This document shows, one piece after another, positions 9,628-18,853 of a stretch of 64,000 nucleotides of DNA; the first letter of the stretch is position 1; every line of letters starts with the position of its first letter. The stretch covers positions 124,001 through 188,000 of the forward strand of contig NZ_SUND01000002.1 in the NCBI RefSeq assembly GCF_005280205.1, written 5' to 3'. A program made the translations under genes and the position numbers. The stretch is from Bacillus yapensis. GTDB taxonomy: Bacteria > Bacillota > Bacilli > Bacillales > Cytobacillaceae. The notes under the pieces were generated by a model, which did not search any database, had not been told where the DNA came from, and worked only from the letters and a program-made list of their open reading frames with translations.

Positions 9628-11865
9628 ATGAGTAAGATACGAGTTTACGAATATGCAAAGAAACATAATATTTCCAGTAAAGACGTAATTACAAAATTAA
9701 AAGAAATGAATATAGAGGTTTCGAATCATATGACAACAATCGAAGATGATACAATTCAGAAGTTAGACCGTCTTTACAGCAATAAAGAGGAAAAACAACC
9801 TCAAAAAGAAAATTCTCAAGTGAACAAAGCACCTGAGAAAAAAATAGAGCAACAGCCTAAAAAGGCAATCATCGCTGACGAGGAAGACGACAAAAATGTT
9901 GGTCCTTCTACAGTAAAGGTAAAGACTGTTCCTAAAAACCGAGATGGCAAAAAAGGTGCACAAGAAACACAATCAAAGGAAAATAAAGTGTTCAAAGGGA
10001 ACAACCAACCGAACAACAATTTTAAAAATAAAAACAACAAGAACCAAAAGAATAAAGGAAAGCATCAACAGCAGCAAGTAAACACTCAGCCTCCTAAGAA
10101 AAAAGAAAGAGAGCTTCCTGCTAAAATCACATTTAGTGATTCTCTTACAGTTGCGGAGCTTGCAAAGAAACTTCATCGTGAGCCTTCTGAAATCATCAAA
10201 AAATTATTCTTACTTGGCGTTATGGCTACGATCAATCAGGATCTTGATAAAGATGCGATTGAATTAATTGCTTCAGAATATGGGGTTGAAGTAGAAGAAG
10301 AAATCAAAGTCGACGTTACTGACTTAGAGGTATACTTCACTCAAGACGAAGAATCTGAATTAGTTGAAAGACCGTCTGTTGTAACGATTATGGGACACGT
10401 TGACCATGGTAAAACAACATTACTTGATTCCATTCGTAACACAAAAGTTACAGCTGGAGAAGCTGGTGGAATTACACAGCATATCGGTGCTTACCAAGTA
10501 GAAGAGAATGGTAAGAAAATTACATTCCTTGATACTCCTGGACACGCAGCATTTACGACAATGCGTGCACGTGGTGCGAAAATCACGGATATCACGATTC
10601 TTGTTGTAGCTGCTGACGATGGTGTAATGCCTCAAACGGTTGAAGCAATTAACCATGCCAAAGCTGCTGAAGTTCCAATTATTGTTGCAGTGAACAAAAT
10701 TGATAAAGAAGCTGCGAACCCTGATCGTGTGATGCAGGAATTAACTGAGCATGGTTTAATCCCTGAAGCATGGGGAGGAGAAACAATCTTTGTTCCGCTT
10801 TCTGCGTTAACGGGTGAAGGAATTGATTCTTTATTAGAAATGATTCTTCTAGTTGGTGAAGTAGAAGAGTACAAGGCAAATCCAAATCGTAAAGCGATTG
10901 GTACAGTAATTGAAGCTCAATTGGATAAAGGCCGTGGCTCAGTAGCGACCCTTCTTGTTCAAAACGGAACATTAAAAGTAGGCGATCCGATTGTAGTTGG
11001 TAATACATTTGGACGTGTTCGTGCGATGGTAAATGACCTAGGTCGTCGTGTAAAAGAAGCTGGTCCTTCTACACCTGTAGAAATCACTGGTTTAAATGAC
11101 GTACCTCAAGCTGGGGACCGTTTTGTAGTCTTTGAAGATGAAAAGACAGCACGCCAAGTTGGAGAATCTCGTGCTACACAAGCTCTTCAAGCGCAAAGAA
11201 GTGAAAAGACTCGTATCAGTCTTGATAATCTATTTGACCACCTTAAGCAAGGTGAAATGAAGGATCTAAATCTTATCGTTAAGGCCGATGTTCAAGGTTC
11301 TGTTGAAGCTGTAGCAGCTGCATTCCAAAAGCTTGAAGTAGAAGGCGTAAACGTGAAAATCATCCACACTGGTGTTGGTGCAATTAATGAATCAGATATC
11401 ACATTGGCAGCAGCTTCAAATGCAATTGTGATTGGATTCAATGTTCGCCCAGATAATAACGCTAAACGTGCGGCTGAATCAGAAGATGTAGATATTCGTC
11501 TACACAGAATTATTTATAAAGCAATTGAAGAAATTGAAGCTGCGATGAAAGGGATGCTTGATCCTGAGTTCCAAGAAAAAATCATTGGGCAAGCTGAAGT
11601 TCGTCAAACGTTTAAGGTTTCTAAAGTTGGAACGATCGCTGGTTCTTATGTGACTGACGGTAAAATCACTCGTCATAGCGGCGTGCGTTTAATTCGTGAC
11701 GGAATCGTTATTTTTGAAGGAGAAATTGATGCTTTAAGACGCTTCAAGGATGATGTTAAGGAAGTTGCACAAGGTTATGAGTGCGGGATTACAATTAAAA
11801 ACTTCAATGATGTCAAAGAAGGCGACGTAGTTGAAGCATATATTATGGAAGAAGTGGAACGTTAA
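9628..11865 (+). CDS. infB: Translation initiation factor IF-2
   Basis: GTPase that places initiator fMet-tRNA on the 30S subunit and promotes subunit joining. N-terminal IF2N helix bundle ([19 protein letters not shown]), then a low-complexity charged Asn/Lys/Gln-rich linker (about 50-165), a second IF2N domain, and the G domain with GHVDHGKTT (about 255-263), DTPGH (near 302) and NKID (near 357). The remaining domains II, III and IV bind the ribosome and fMet-tRNA. It has 745 aa. The ribosome binding site GGGGGTGA precedes ATG at 9628. It overlaps ylxP by one base. Confidence 0.98.
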   Translation: MSKIRVYEYAKKHNISSKDVITKLKEMNIEVSNHMTTIEDDTIQKLDRLYSNKEEKQPQKENSQVNKAPEKKIEQQPKKAIIADEEDDKNVGPSTVKVKTVPKNRDGKKGAQETQSKENKVFKGNNQPNNNFKNKNNKNQKNKGKHQQQQVNTQPPKKKERELPAKITFSDSLTVAELAKKLHREPSEIIKKLFLLGVMATINQDLDKDAIELIASEYGVEVEEEIKVDVTDLEVYFTQDEESELVERPSVVTIMGHVDHGKTTLLDSIRNTKVTAGEAGGITQHIGAYQVEENGKKITFLDTPGHAAFTTMRARGAKITDITILVVAADDGVMPQTVEAINHAKAAEVPIIVAVNKIDKEAANPDRVMQELTEHGLIPEAWGGETIFVPLSALTGEGIDSLLEMILLVGEVEEYKANPNRKAIGTVIEAQLDKGRGSVATLLVQNGTLKVGDPIVVGNTFGRVRAMVNDLGRRVKEAGPSTPVEITGLNDVPQAGDRFVVFEDEKTARQVGESRATQALQAQRSEKTRISLDNLFDHLKQGEMKDLNLIVKADVQGSVEAVAAAFQKLEVEGVNVKIIHTGVGAINESDITLAAASNAIVIGFNVRPDNNAKRAAESEDVDIRLHRIIYKAIEEIEAAMKGMLDPEFQEKIIGQAEVRQTFKVSKVGTIAGSYVTDGKITRHSGVRLIRDGIVIFEGEIDALRRFKDDVKEVAQGYECGITIKNFNDVKEGDVVEAYIMEEVER

Positions 11866-12146
11866 TGATAGTTGGCCTTGCAGTGTGCGAGTGTATTATT
11901 TATGATGCACATTCTCTAAAGGAGAAGCGGTCCGTGTTGCAAAAGGTGTTGACTCGTCTCAAGCAGAGATTCAATATTTCGGTTTCAGAGGTAGAGTTTC
12001 AAGATGTCTGGCAAAGAACAAAAATTGCCATTGTAGCCGTGACCTCTTCGCATGTTTCAACTGAAACAGAACTGCAGAACGCTCTAAATTTTATCGATTC
12101 TTTTCCTGAAATTGAAAGGACGATTACAAATATAGAGTGGTTATAG
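11865..12146 (+). CDS. ylxP: DUF503 family protein YlxP
   Basis: A 93-aa protein of the YlxP/DUF503 family, a ferredoxin-like alpha/beta fold. The start [22 protein letters not shown] and the central VSEVEFQDVWQRTKIAIVAV are characteristic. The exact role is unknown; its fixed place between infB and rbfA suggests ribosome assembly or translation. Start ATG at 11865 overlaps the infB stop (TAATG), so translation is probably coupled. Confidence 0.9.
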   Translation: MIVGLAVCECIIYDAHSLKEKRSVLQKVLTRLKQRFNISVSEVEFQDVWQRTKIAIVAVTSSHVSTETELQNALNFIDSFPEIERTITNIEWL

Positions 12147-12187
12147 GTCAGAAATTTTCGCTTTCATTTAAAATAATTATTTTTGTG

Positions 12188-12230
12188 AAGTGTAAGCTGT
12201 AGCTTGATTCAAGGAGCTACACTTACACTT
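12188..12230 (+). promoter_or_regulatory. Long hairpin between ylxP and rbfA
   Basis: The arms AAGTGTAAG(C)TGTAGCT and AGCTACACTTACACTT pair over 16 bp with one bulged C around a 10-nt loop. No T run follows, so it is not a clear terminator. It may be a site for RNA processing or a stability element inside the operon. Confidence 0.5.
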
Positions 12231-12253
12231 CTATCAGACTAGAGGTGACTATA

Positions 12254-12625
12254 ATGGGCCTTAGATCTACTCGTGTTGGAGAACAGATGAAAAAAGAGCT
12301 AGGCGAAATCATCGGACGGAAGATTAAAGACCCACGGATCGGGTTTGTGACCGTTACTGATGTTCAGGTTACTGGAGATCTCCAGCAAGCAACGGTGTTT
12401 ATCTCTGTGTTAGGTGATGAAGAGCAAAGAGAAAACACGTTAAAAGGTCTTGCGAAAGCGAAAGGATTCATCCGTTCAGAGATAGGACAAAGAATCCGTT
12501 TGCGCAAAACGCCTGAAATTACTTTTGAATTTGACGAATCAATAGATTACGGTAATCGTATTGATTCCCTTCTATATCAAATTAAGGAAGAGAATCATTC
12601 TAAGGATAATGACGAGCAAGAGTAA
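12254..12625 (+). CDS. rbfA: Ribosome-binding factor A
   Basis: KH-fold 30S assembly factor that helps 16S rRNA 5'-end maturation and is important at low temperature. Signature segments are [25 protein letters not shown]-type opening, [14 protein letters not shown] and a conserved [13 protein letters not shown] near the end. Start ATG at 12254 gives 123 aa; AGAGGTGA lies 7 nt upstream, and the in-frame GTG at 12245 is part of that ribosome binding site, so it is not the start. Confidence 0.95.
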   Translation: MGLRSTRVGEQMKKELGEIIGRKIKDPRIGFVTVTDVQVTGDLQQATVFISVLGDEEQRENTLKGLAKAKGFIRSEIGQRIRLRKTPEITFEFDESIDYGNRIDSLLYQIKEENHSKDNDEQE

Positions 12626-12669
12626 GCTCGGGTTCTTTTTCAATAAGTACCAGGTACCACAAAACGAAG

Positions 12670-12697
12670 GGATAGACGAGGATGTCTATCTCTTTTT
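12670..12697 (+). terminator. Intra-operon terminator between rbfA and truB
   Basis: Stem GGATAGAC/GTCTATCT (outermost pair G-U) with loop GAGGAT is followed by CTTTTTCT. It is shorter than the strong terminators in this window and probably only lowers transcription into truB. Confidence 0.6.
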
Positions 12698-12744
12698 CTA
12701 TGTTTAGAGTCAACGTTCCAAAATTCAAAAATGGAGGTTTCTTG

Positions 12745-13668
12745 ATGGAAGGGATTTTACCACTATACAAACCAAGAGGAATGACATCACATGATTGTGT
12801 GTTTAAGCTTCGAAAAATTCTTCGCATGAAAAGAATTGGACATACAGGCACATTAGACCCTGAAGTCGATGGTGTCCTACCAATCTGTCTCGGTCGTGCC
12901 ACTAAGGTTGCTGAATACATAACAGATGCAGGGAAGACCTATGAAGGCGAGGTCACAATTGGCTTTTCAACGACGACTGAGGATGCTGGGGGAGAAGTGG
13001 TTGAAAGAAAGTCAGTTGAGCGAAAATTTACGAGAGAAGAAATTCTTGCTTGCTTAACGAATTTGACAGGGGAGATTACCCAAACTCCTCCAATGTTCTC
13101 TGCTGTTAAAGTAAATGGGAAAAGATTATACGAATACGCACGTCAAGGAATCGAAGTAGAACGTCCATCAAGGCAGGTCACGATTTATGAAATAGACCTT
13201 TTAGATGGCAGGCAAATCTTTGAAGGAGAAACCGTTTCTTTTCGTTTCCGAGTATCATGCAGCAAAGGAACGTATATCCGAACACTTGCGGTTATGATCG
13301 GTGAAGCACTCGGCTATCCAGCACATATGTCCGATCTTACAAGAATCAAATCTGCACAGATCACTCTTGAGGATTGTATTACATTAGAAGAGGTTGAAAA
13401 GTTAGCGGCAGAAGGGTCTATAGAGAAGGTGCTAAGACCGATTGAATCGGCTTTATATTATTTGCCGAAATATGAAATAAATGATAAATTAATTGAGAAA
13501 GTAAAAAATGGCGTAGCTTTACCAATCCCTCAAGGATTTTTAGATGAAAAGGGACCGATTGTTGTTGAAACGCCAGATGGTACAGCGTTGGCGATCTATC
13601 AAGCGCATCCGCTTAAGGAAGGTCTTATGAAGCCAACAAAAGTATTGAAAATACAAGAGACCGAATAG
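12745..13668 (+). CDS. truB: tRNA pseudouridine(55) synthase
   Basis: Makes pseudouridine 55 in the T-loop of tRNAs. The catalytic aspartate is D38 in GHTGTLDPEVDG. Further TruB motifs are KAYEGEVTIG-like KTYEGEVTIGFST and the RVSCSKGTYIRTLA segment; a C-terminal PUA-like domain follows. The start ATG at 12745 has GGAGG 7 nt upstream and gives 307 aa, the family length. The longer open frame from 12682 begins inside the preceding terminator hairpin and has no ribosome binding site. Confidence 0.96.
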   Translation: MEGILPLYKPRGMTSHDCVFKLRKILRMKRIGHTGTLDPEVDGVLPICLGRATKVAEYITDAGKTYEGEVTIGFSTTTEDAGGEVVERKSVERKFTREEILACLTNLTGEITQTPPMFSAVKVNGKRLYEYARQGIEVERPSRQVTIYEIDLLDGRQIFEGETVSFRFRVSCSKGTYIRTLAVMIGEALGYPAHMSDLTRIKSAQITLEDCITLEEVEKLAAEGSIEKVLRPIESALYYLPKYEINDKLIEKVKNGVALPIPQGFLDEKGPIVVETPDGTALAIYQAHPLKEGLMKPTKVLKIQETE

Positions 13669-13697
13669 CCAACTATATAGCTGGCTATATCTTTTTT
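13665..13697 (+). terminator. Terminator between truB and ribF
   Basis: Stem ATAGCCA/TGGCTAT with a 10-nt loop, followed by a run of six T. It overlaps the truB stop codon. Partial readthrough into ribF is likely, as no strong promoter is seen before ribF. Confidence 0.7.
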
Positions 13698-13732
13698 ACA
13701 AGTAGGTATAGTAGGAAATAGGTGAGAATCGC

Positions 13733-14692
13733 GTGGAAGTTATTCATATTCATCATCCATATAAGATTGAGCCTGGGCAATTTTTACCAATGACGATAGG
13801 CTTAGGCTTCTTTGATGGAGTACATTTAGGACATCAGAAGGTAATCAACACTGTTCGTGAGATTGCTGAAGAAAAAGGGGTTAAGAGTGCGATCATGACC
13901 TTTGATCCCCATCCGTCTGTTGTTTTACAAAAGAATGTAAAACATGTGGAGTATATTACTCCAATAAAAGAAAAGGCAAGATTGATAGAGGAATTAAATA
14001 TCGATTATTTATTCGTTGTACATTTTACGAAAGAATTTGCCGGTCTATTACCAGAGGAATTTGTTGAACAATATTTGATTGGCCTAAACGTCGTTCATGT
14101 TGTCGCAGGATTCGATTATTCATATGGAAAAATGGGCAAAGGGACGATGGAAACATTGCCAACTCATTCCCAAGGTAAGTTTGAAGTCACAGTTGTTCCA
14201 AAGCTTACCTTAGAAAATAAGAAGATTAGTTCGACACTTATTCGCCAATTGATTAAAGAAGGACAGTTAGACAGACTTCCTGCTTATTTAGGGAGATTTT
14301 ATACTACTTCTGGAATTGTAATCCATGGAGATAAAAGAGGTAGAACCATTGGATTTCCAACGGCGAATACAGATGTTGACGACGCATTTTTTGTTCCTCC
14401 AATTGGAGTGTACTCGGTTAGAATTCTCGTAAATGGTGTATGGCATGAAGGAGTTTGTAATCTTGGTTATAAACCGACCTTCAAAGAGGAACAGGAGCCA
14501 AAACCTTCTATTGAAGTCCATATTTTTAATTTTGACGAAGATATTTACGGACAAGAAGTAGTCATTGAATGGCATAATCGAATTCGTTCTGAAAAGAAGT
14601 TCTCCGGGATTGAGGAACTTGTTCAACAGATCGAAAAAGATAAGGAAAATGCGATTGCATATTTTAAGAAAACAATTGGCACGCAAGTGTAG
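13733..14692 (+). CDS. ribF: Bifunctional riboflavin kinase/FAD synthetase
   Basis: Converts riboflavin to FMN and then to FAD. The N-terminal nucleotidyltransferase domain carries GFFDGVHLGH at residues 25-34 and the ISSTLIR motif near 165. The C-terminal riboflavin kinase domain carries GRTIGFPTANTD and GVYSVRI. It has 319 aa. The start is GTG at 13733 with AGGTGAG upstream. Its place between truB and rpsO is the common Bacillus order. The family is certain. Confidence 0.96.
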   Translation: MEVIHIHHPYKIEPGQFLPMTIGLGFFDGVHLGHQKVINTVREIAEEKGVKSAIMTFDPHPSVVLQKNVKHVEYITPIKEKARLIEELNIDYLFVVHFTKEFAGLLPEEFVEQYLIGLNVVHVVAGFDYSYGKMGKGTMETLPTHSQGKFEVTVVPKLTLENKKISSTLIRQLIKEGQLDRLPAYLGRFYTTSGIVIHGDKRGRTIGFPTANTDVDDAFFVPPIGVYSVRILVNGVWHEGVCNLGYKPTFKEEQEPKPSIEVHIFNFDEDIYGQEVVIEWHNRIRSEKKFSGIEELVQQIEKDKENAIAYFKKTIGTQV

Positions 14693-14720
14693 TGTAAACT
14701 TAGTTGTCCATAGTTTCCAC

Positions 14721-14749
14721 TTGCATTTTGTCGTAAAACGTTGTATTCT
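14721..14749 (+). promoter_or_regulatory. Sigma-A promoter of rpsO
   Basis: -35 TTGCAT at 14721-14726, 17-nt spacer, -10 TATTCT at 14744-14749. The transcript should begin near 14756, exactly where the leader hairpin of rpsO starts. Confidence 0.7.
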
Positions 14750-14755
14750 AATAGA

Positions 14756-14857
14756 CGTGAATTGATTTAATAAATCATTCACGCCATAATATGAACCTTT
14801 GCTTGGCAAGTCGAGTCACCGACGCTTGCTGAAGCATTCGGGGATTTAAGAAATAGG
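14756..14857 (+). promoter_or_regulatory. Structured rpsO leader (likely S15 autoregulatory element)
   Basis: The leader opens with a hairpin: CGTGAA/TTCACG plus TGATTT/AAATCA around loop AAT (14756-14783). A second hairpin at 14806-14829 pairs GCAAG-TCG with CGA-CG-CTTGC and has an internal bulge. S15 binding to its own leader to repress translation is established in Geobacillus stearothermophilus; assigning that role here is inference from position and folding. Confidence 0.55.
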
Positions 14858-14868
14858 AGGTGAAACGG

Positions 14869-15138
14869 ATGGCAATCACTAAAGAACGTAAGAATGAACT
14901 TATCAATGAGTTCAAAACACACGAGAACGATACTGGTTCACCAGAAGTTCAAATCGCTGTCCTTACTGAAGAGATTAACAACTTAAATGAACATTTACGT
15001 ACTCATAAGAAGGACCACCACTCACGTCGCGGTCTTTTGAAAATGGTAGGTAAACGTCGTAACCTTTTAACTTACCTTCGTAACAAAGATGTTCAACGTT
15101 ACCGTGAGTTAATCACTAGACTTGGATTACGTCGTTAA
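14869..15138 (+). CDS. rpsO: Ribosomal protein S15
   Basis: Primary 16S rRNA-binding protein of the 30S platform, also part of an intersubunit bridge. 89 aa, with the S15 signature segment [18 protein letters not shown] and [19 protein letters not shown]. Start ATG at 14869 lies 6 nt after the perfect AGGAGGTGA-type site; the in-frame GTG at 14860 is inside that site. It has its own promoter and leader and ends in a strong terminator. Confidence 0.98.
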   Translation: MAITKERKNELINEFKTHENDTGSPEVQIAVLTEEINNLNEHLRTHKKDHHSRRGLLKMVGKRRNLLTYLRNKDVQRYRELITRLGLRR

Positions 15139-15145
15139 AAGATGA

Positions 15146-15170
15146 AAAGCGGGATTCTTCCCGCTTTTTT
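15146..15170 (+). terminator. Terminator after rpsO
   Basis: Perfect 9-bp stem AAAGCGGGA/TCCCGCTTT with loop TTCT and a T run to 15170. Confidence 0.92.
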
Positions 15171-15395
15171 GTTAGCATGAAAAACTTGGAAAATTAATAC
15201 ATACTCGTTTATTTTAAGTCTGAAAAAAGATGTACATACTATAGAGGTACGCTATTCTTAGCTCATAAACCTAAACGGAGCATCAAAATTTTACTTTTGA
15301 ATATAATTGTCTTCTAGCAAAAAGTTAGATGAAATTTATAATAAAAAAATGTATTACATTAAATAGTTAGTTAGTAAGAGAGGGGTTAAAAAAGA

Positions 15396-17513
15396 ATGGA
15401 ACAAAAGAAGACCTTTTCTATAGAATGGGCTGGTCGTACTTTAACCGTCGAAATGGGCCAGCTTGCTAAGCAAGCAAACGGTGCTGTATTAGTCCGCTAT
15501 GGGGATACTGCTGTGCTAAGTTCTGCAACAGCTTCAAAAGAACCGAAGAAATTAGATTTCTTCCCATTAACTGTGAATTATGAAGAAAGACTATATGCAG
15601 TCGGAAAAATTCCTGGTGGATTTATTAAAAGAGAAGGGCGTCCAAGCGAAAAAGCGATTTTAGCAAGTCGTCTTATCGACCGTCCGATTCGACCACTTTT
15701 TGCAGATGGATTCCGTAACGAAGTACAAGTTATCAGCATCGTAATGAGTGTGGATCAAGATTGCTCTTCTGAAATGGCTGCAATGTTTGGATCATCACTT
15801 GCATTATCTATCTCTGATATTCCTTTTGAAGGACCAATTGCTGGTGTTACAGTTGGACGTGTTGATGGAAAGTTCATCATTAATCCGAATGTAGAAGAAG
15901 CAGAAAAGAGCGATATTCACCTTGTTGTGGCTGGTACAAAAGATGCGATTAACATGGTTGAAGCTGGGGCTGAAGAAGTACCAGAGGAAACAATGTTAGA
16001 AGCAATTATGTTCGGTCATGATGAAATTAAGCGCCTTATTGCTTTCCAAGAAGAAATCGTTGCCCAAGTCGGCAAAGAAAAAACGGAAGTTGTGCTTTAT
16101 AGTCTTGATGAACAATTAGAAGCTGAAATCCGTAATGAATGTGAAAAAGACATGATTCAAGCGATTCAGGTTCAAGAAAAGCATGCTCGTGAAGACGCTA
16201 TTAAAGCTGTAAAAGATCGCGTTGTAGCAAAGTATGAAGAGCAAGAAGTAGACGACGATACGTTAAAACAGGTGAAACAAATTTTGGACAAGCTTGTAAA
16301 AGGCGAAGTTCGTCGCCTTATTACGGAAGAAAAAGTTCGTCCAGATGGCCGTAATCCTGATGAAATCCGTCCTTTATCTTCTGAAGTTGGACTATTACCT
16401 CGTACGCATGGTTCAGGACTATTTACGAGAGGTCAAACTCAAGCATTAAGTATTTGTACATTAGGTGCCCTTGGGGACGTGCAAATTCTTGATGGATTAG
16501 GAATCCAAGAAGAGAAACGTTTTATGCACCACTATAATTTCCCTAGCTTCAGTGTCGGGGAAACTGGCCCAATTAGAGGACCAGGTCGTCGTGAAATTGG
16601 TCACGGTGCTCTTGGAGAACGTGCATTAGAACCGATTATTCCTGATGAAAGTGATTTCCCTTATACAATTCGACTTGTATCTGAAGTATTAGAGTCTAAC
16701 GGTTCTACTTCTCAAGCAAGTATCTGTGCAAGTACATTAGCAATGATGGATGCAGGGGTACCTATTAAGGCTCCAGTAGCTGGTATTGCAATGGGACTTG
16801 TGAAGTCTGGGGAACATTATACAGTTCTAACGGATATCCAAGGTATGGAAGACCACTTAGGAGATATGGACTTTAAGGTTGCTGGTACATCTAAAGGTGT
16901 TACAGCATTACAGATGGATATCAAGATTGATGGCTTATCTCGTGAAATCCTTGAAGAAGCATTGTTACAAGCGAAAAAAGGACGTATGCAAATCCTTGAG
17001 TCTATGCTTGCAACACTTTCAGCACCAAAGAATGAGCTTTCTAAGTATGCTCCAAAAATCTTAACGATGCATATCAATCCTGATAAGATTCGTGACGTAA
17101 TTGGACCAAGTGGTAAGCAAATCAATAAAATTATCGAAGAAACTAACGTTAAAATCGATATCGAGCAAGATGGAACAGTCTTCATTTCTTCAACTAATGA
17201 AGAAATGAATCAAAAAGCGAAAAAGATTATTGAAGACATCGTTCGTGAAGTGGAAGTTGGACAAATGTATTTAGGAAAAGTAAAACGAATTGAAAAATTC
17301 GGTGCATTTGTTGAAATCTTTAACGGCAAAGATGGCTTAGTTCATATTTCAGAATTAGCAGAAGAACGTGTAGGAAAAGTTGAAGATGTTGTCGCTATCG
17401 GTGATGAACTACTTGTAAAAGTAACTGAAATTGACAAGCAAGGTCGTGTCAACTTATCACGTAAGGCCGTTCTTAAAGAACAACGTGAACAAAACGAACA
17501 AGCACAGAAGTAA
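15396..17513 (+). CDS. pnp: Polyribonucleotide nucleotidyltransferase (PNPase)
   Basis: Phosphorolytic 3'-5' exoribonuclease, a main mRNA decay enzyme and in B. subtilis needed for competence. Two RNase PH-like domains (1-220 and 310-545) are joined by a helical domain; the active-site region is [20 protein letters not shown] near 475-495. A KH domain ([13 protein letters not shown]) and an S1 domain ([18 protein letters not shown]) close the protein. 705 aa is normal. ATG at 15396 follows GAGGGG. The 5' region of about 225 nt shows no sharp promoter to me. Confidence 0.97.
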   Translation: MEQKKTFSIEWAGRTLTVEMGQLAKQANGAVLVRYGDTAVLSSATASKEPKKLDFFPLTVNYEERLYAVGKIPGGFIKREGRPSEKAILASRLIDRPIRPLFADGFRNEVQVISIVMSVDQDCSSEMAAMFGSSLALSISDIPFEGPIAGVTVGRVDGKFIINPNVEEAEKSDIHLVVAGTKDAINMVEAGAEEVPEETMLEAIMFGHDEIKRLIAFQEEIVAQVGKEKTEVVLYSLDEQLEAEIRNECEKDMIQAIQVQEKHAREDAIKAVKDRVVAKYEEQEVDDDTLKQVKQILDKLVKGEVRRLITEEKVRPDGRNPDEIRPLSSEVGLLPRTHGSGLFTRGQTQALSICTLGALGDVQILDGLGIQEEKRFMHHYNFPSFSVGETGPIRGPGRREIGHGALGERALEPIIPDESDFPYTIRLVSEVLESNGSTSQASICASTLAMMDAGVPIKAPVAGIAMGLVKSGEHYTVLTDIQGMEDHLGDMDFKVAGTSKGVTALQMDIKIDGLSREILEEALLQAKKGRMQILESMLATLSAPKNELSKYAPKILTMHINPDKIRDVIGPSGKQINKIIEETNVKIDIEQDGTVFISSTNEEMNQKAKKIIEDIVREVEVGQMYLGKVKRIEKFGAFVEIFNGKDGLVHISELAEERVGKVEDVVAIGDELLVKVTEIDKQGRVNLSRKAVLKEQREQNEQAQK

Positions 17514-17562
17514 GGAGTATTCACTCGCGTAAAGATTTTTTGTGCTCCTATACTTTTTAAAA

Positions 17563-17587
17563 AGTCAGGGCAAGCCCTGGCTTTTTT
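17563..17587 (+). terminator. Terminator after pnp
   Basis: 8-bp stem AGTCAGGG/CCCTGGCT (one G-U) with a 4-nt loop, followed by six T. Confidence 0.9.
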
Positions 17588-17614
17588 GTGTATTACGTAC
17601 TACTACTAGGAAGA

Positions 17615-17735
17615 TGTCTAGCTCCAGCGGCTAGCCCCTCGAGGTCGCTTCAGAAAATATGCTGAAGTTGAAGAACAAACTTCATCATATTTTCCTCCAG
17701 CGCTTGTCGGGGCTGAACAAGCCGCCTCCGCATTT
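17615..17735. repeat. Bacillus-type intergenic repeat, folds into one long hairpin
   Basis: Between pnp and ylxY. Outer arms: GCGGCT-AGCCCC at 17627-17638 pairs with GGGGCT-gaaca-AGCCGC at 17709-17725. Inner arms: GAAAATATG/CATATTTTC (17653-17661 with 17686-17694) and TGAAGTT/AACTTCA around an 8-nt loop. The edge sequence TCTAGCTCCAGCG resembles, from memory, a very abundant intergenic repeat of Bacillus genomes. It codes for nothing. Whether it moves or acts as RNA is not known from the sequence. Confidence 0.65.
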
Positions 17736-17756
17736 GAGTGTTCTACCTTGTCCTAA

Positions 17757-17780
17757 CCTTTCATAATTTGTTATGAAAGG
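17757..17780 (+). promoter_or_regulatory. Hairpin covering the ylxY ribosome binding site
   Basis: Perfect 10-bp stem CCTTTCATAA/TTATGAAAGG with loop TTTG. The 3' arm contains the first half of the ylxY ribosome binding site AAAGGAGG (17776-17783), so folding should hide it from ribosomes. Confidence 0.6.
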
Positions 17781-17791
17781 AGGCAAATAAA

Positions 17792-18730
17792 ATGAAAAAG
17801 TTTGCATATATTGCTATGATCATTTTACTTGGGGTATTAATCGTTAATAATTCTCTTACGGATCAGTATTTGGTAAAGTTAAAGGGTGATTCAGTTTTAA
17901 CTAGTAAGAAAGCAGACCCTTTGTATGAGGAGATTAGCCTCAAGGCAAAGGAATATGAAAAACCCCCAATCGATGCCAAGATTGACCGAGTATGGAAAAC
18001 CATTCCTGGAATCAATGGATTGAAGGTTGACATAGATGCTTCCTATAAGAAAATGAAAAAGGCTGGAGAATTTAATCAGGAAAAACTCGTGTTTACTGAA
18101 GTTAAGCCCTCCGTTCATTTAGCTAATCTTCCTCCTAGTCCAATTTATAAGGGGAACCCTGAGAAGCAGATGGTAAGCTTAATCATTAATGTAGCTTGGG
18201 GAAATGAGTACTTATCGCCTATGTTAGCGACATTGAAAAAGAATCATGTGCATGCGACCTTCTTTTTAGAGGGAAGATGGGTGAAAAACAATCCAGAACT
18301 AGCAAAAATGATTGTAGCAGCAGGTCATGAAGTAGGAAACCATTCATACACCCATCCAGATATGAAACGTTTATCTGGTCCGATGATTAGGCAGGAAATA
18401 TCAAAAACTAATGAAGTCATTAAAGCAACAACTGGAAAAGTACCAACTTTACTTGCACCACCAAGTGGTAGTATGCGTGATGAAGTTGTTTCCATAGCAG
18501 CTGAATCCGATTTGAGAACGATTATGTGGAGTGTAGACACAATCGATTGGCAAAAACCAACACCTGAAGTGCTTATTCAGCGTGTGGTAAGTAAAGTTCA
18601 TCCCGGTGCCATCGTATTAATGCATCCAACCGCCTCGACGGAAAAAGCACTAGACCAATTAATTAAAGAATTAAAGGGGAAAAATTTCGAACTGGATACT
18701 GTATCGGAGTTAATTAGTGAAGAAAGATAA
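17792..18730 (+). CDS. ylxY: YlxY-type polysaccharide deacetylase family protein
   Basis: Probable exported or membrane-anchored protein: an N-terminal hydrophobic segment at residues 5-20, then a NodB/polysaccharide deacetylase domain from about 125. The metal motif HSYTH is kept, but the usual catalytic TFDDG is replaced by NVAWGNE, so the catalytic aspartate pair is lost. As I recall, B. subtilis YlxY shows the same change. It may bind rather than deacetylate peptidoglycan or polysaccharide. 312 aa, start ATG at 17792 after AAAGGAGG. It lies between pnp and mlpA as in B. subtilis. Confidence 0.88.
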   Translation: MKKFAYIAMIILLGVLIVNNSLTDQYLVKLKGDSVLTSKKADPLYEEISLKAKEYEKPPIDAKIDRVWKTIPGINGLKVDIDASYKKMKKAGEFNQEKLVFTEVKPSVHLANLPPSPIYKGNPEKQMVSLIINVAWGNEYLSPMLATLKKNHVHATFFLEGRWVKNNPELAKMIVAAGHEVGNHSYTHPDMKRLSGPMIRQEISKTNEVIKATTGKVPTLLAPPSGSMRDEVVSIAAESDLRTIMWSVDTIDWQKPTPEVLIQRVVSKVHPGAIVLMHPTASTEKALDQLIKELKGKNFELDTVSELISEER

Positions 18731-18853
18731 TCTCGTTCAAGAACCTAGATAGACAGGATTATTGGTTCTCTTGGATAAAAAAGGGATTATAAAGACAAGC
18801 TAAAGAAATAGAAACGATATTAGCATCGTGTTTTGGAAACAGGAGGAGTCATT

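Noticed and set aside
10420-11008. Minus-strand open frames inside infB and other large genes
   Set aside because: They are shadows of the plus-strand genes, without ribosome binding sites or recognisable products.
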